DNA from: Pseudoscleropodium purum
Taxonomy: Eukaryota > Streptophyta > Bryopsida > Hypnales > Brachytheciaceae
Direction: 5' to 3'
Assembly: GCA_963969395.1 (NCBI GenBank)
Contig: OZ017804.1
Span: forward strand, 806,001 to 870,000
DNA length: 64,000 bases
Shown here: positions 63,198-64,000 of the stretch, one piece after another
How the letters are laid out: every line of letters begins with the position of its first letter
How positions within the stretch are numbered: position 1 is the first letter of the stretch
Program-made: the position numbers and the translations under genes
Notes under the pieces: model-generated
The model's input: the letters and a program-made list of their open reading frames with translations, nothing else
Databases searched by the model: none
Told to the model about the DNA's origin: nothing

Positions 63198-64000
63198 TCA
63201 ACGATATGTATTAGAAAATCGCATAATCACATGGGCCAAACCAGTATTTTCATCGTTAGTCTTCAAAGAAATGCGCTTCAAGTAAGCATAAAACACTTTT
63301 GCAAAGTCATGAAAGGCAAATTGTGTCGCACTAGGTGTTTTTCGTAGTACGTTGAAATACGCCTCTGACATGTTGTTTCCATTCGTCCGTCGAGCAATTT
63401 TTCGAATGGCATAGTCTTCCGACTTACGTGAATACATCGGAATGACTTCCACATCTGCACCTACTTTATGCAAATATGCAATACGTGGATCCACCCACCA
63501 TCTCCTCTGCAAAGTTTGTTTCATCTCATTTGCTGATGTAAATGTGTACAAAGACTTCATTGGTTGAGAAGCTAAGGTGGTCATGCCCCAATCGCAAACT
63601 CCAATGTACACATGTGACTCATCATCTGGAAAATGCAACAAAATGTTGTCCGAAGAAAGATCATTGTGCAAATGTTCAGCAAGATGCACTACATATATTA
63701 TATGCATAAACGCCTATGTCAACTCCGTGCGCTTTTTCTGATATCGTCCTAAATGGTGAGCTTTTACAACCTCCTCTTCGGTTGGATTCGTATACATCAA
63801 ACGGATTTGAATGTTGTCTGGAAAGTCCTTATTCATATTCAACATTTATCGAAGAGTTCCACCATTCCACCAATATGCATAACCTTCACACGTCGTTCCG
63901 TGCACCGCAGCAAACCGTATCACACCCGCGTGTGGAATTCGAACAGTCATTGATTCGTTTTGATGTTCTAGCTTTGCAAGATCGGGTCGAGTTTGGTGGT
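63198..64000 (-). pseudogene. Decayed protein-kinase-like gene, cut by window edge
   Basis: One minus-strand frame can be followed from the window edge to a stop at 63198. It reads through part of an N lobe (HAGVIRFAAVHGTTCEGYAY), a hinge-like WWNGGTLR, a catalytic loop HNDLSSDNILLHF and a metal-binding motif IGVCDWGM. RRWWVDPRIAYL follows in place of the usual APE region. The catalytic Asp, the loop Asn and the DxG Asp are present. The usual Arg of HRD is Asn and the Phe of DFG is Trp. Two in-frame stops break it, one after WWNGGTLR and one 12 codons before the HND motif's LAEHLHNDL segment. The N-terminal part lies outside the window. Similar HNDL/CDWG kinases are, as I recall, a divergent group; this recollection is untested. 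Confidence 0.65.

Overview
The window is nuclear DNA of a land plant, most likely a bryophyte such as a moss. The plant assignment rests on three intron-rich genes whose exons I could join frame by frame: a plastid-type ClpB chaperone, a PHO1-type phosphate exporter and a UBX-domain p97/CDC48 adaptor. Plant CACTA-type transposon ends and TTTAGGG motifs agree with it. The bryophyte part is inference from overall gene style and was not tested.

The layout is compact gene islands of higher GC in very AT-rich, repeat-laden DNA. Positions 1-14,500 hold no convincing gene but carry CACTA-like miniature elements and copies of a dispersed repeat. Island 1 (14,500-25,400) has the UBX gene (+) converging on the plastid CLPB gene (-), which has heat-shock-element-like sites upstream. 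After 2.7 kb of repeats and AT-rich DNA, island 2 (28,100-37,200) has the 12-exon PHO1-like gene (-) and a small two-exon gene for a very basic 122-residue protein (-). A 5 kb AT-rich block follows. Island 3 (42,100-44,800) has a 125-residue paralogue of that small protein on the opposite strand. The two paralogues share intron position and phase and both begin MART.

From 47,500 to the end the DNA is mobile-element territory, with all recognisable coding on the minus strand: a CACTA-type terminus with subterminal repeats, a degenerate tandem array, a SINE-like unit with a Pol III B box, and three decayed genes. These are an En/Spm (CACTA) accessory-transposase-like gene (55,386 to 51,659), a roughly 1,150-codon gene with a coiled coil and a RING-like finger (59,324 to 55,854), and a protein-kinase-like gene cut by the window edge (64,000 to 63,198). 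GC-rich minisatellite-like arrays of GGGCGGACGGGG type lie in opposite orientation on either side of the RING-like gene, and a third lies beside the kinase-like gene.

The best candidates for something undescribed are the paired MART genes, and the RING/coiled-coil gene bracketed by inverted GC-rich arrays together with its kinase-like neighbour. All exon joins were done by hand from codon phase and GT/AG signals. No database search was possible.
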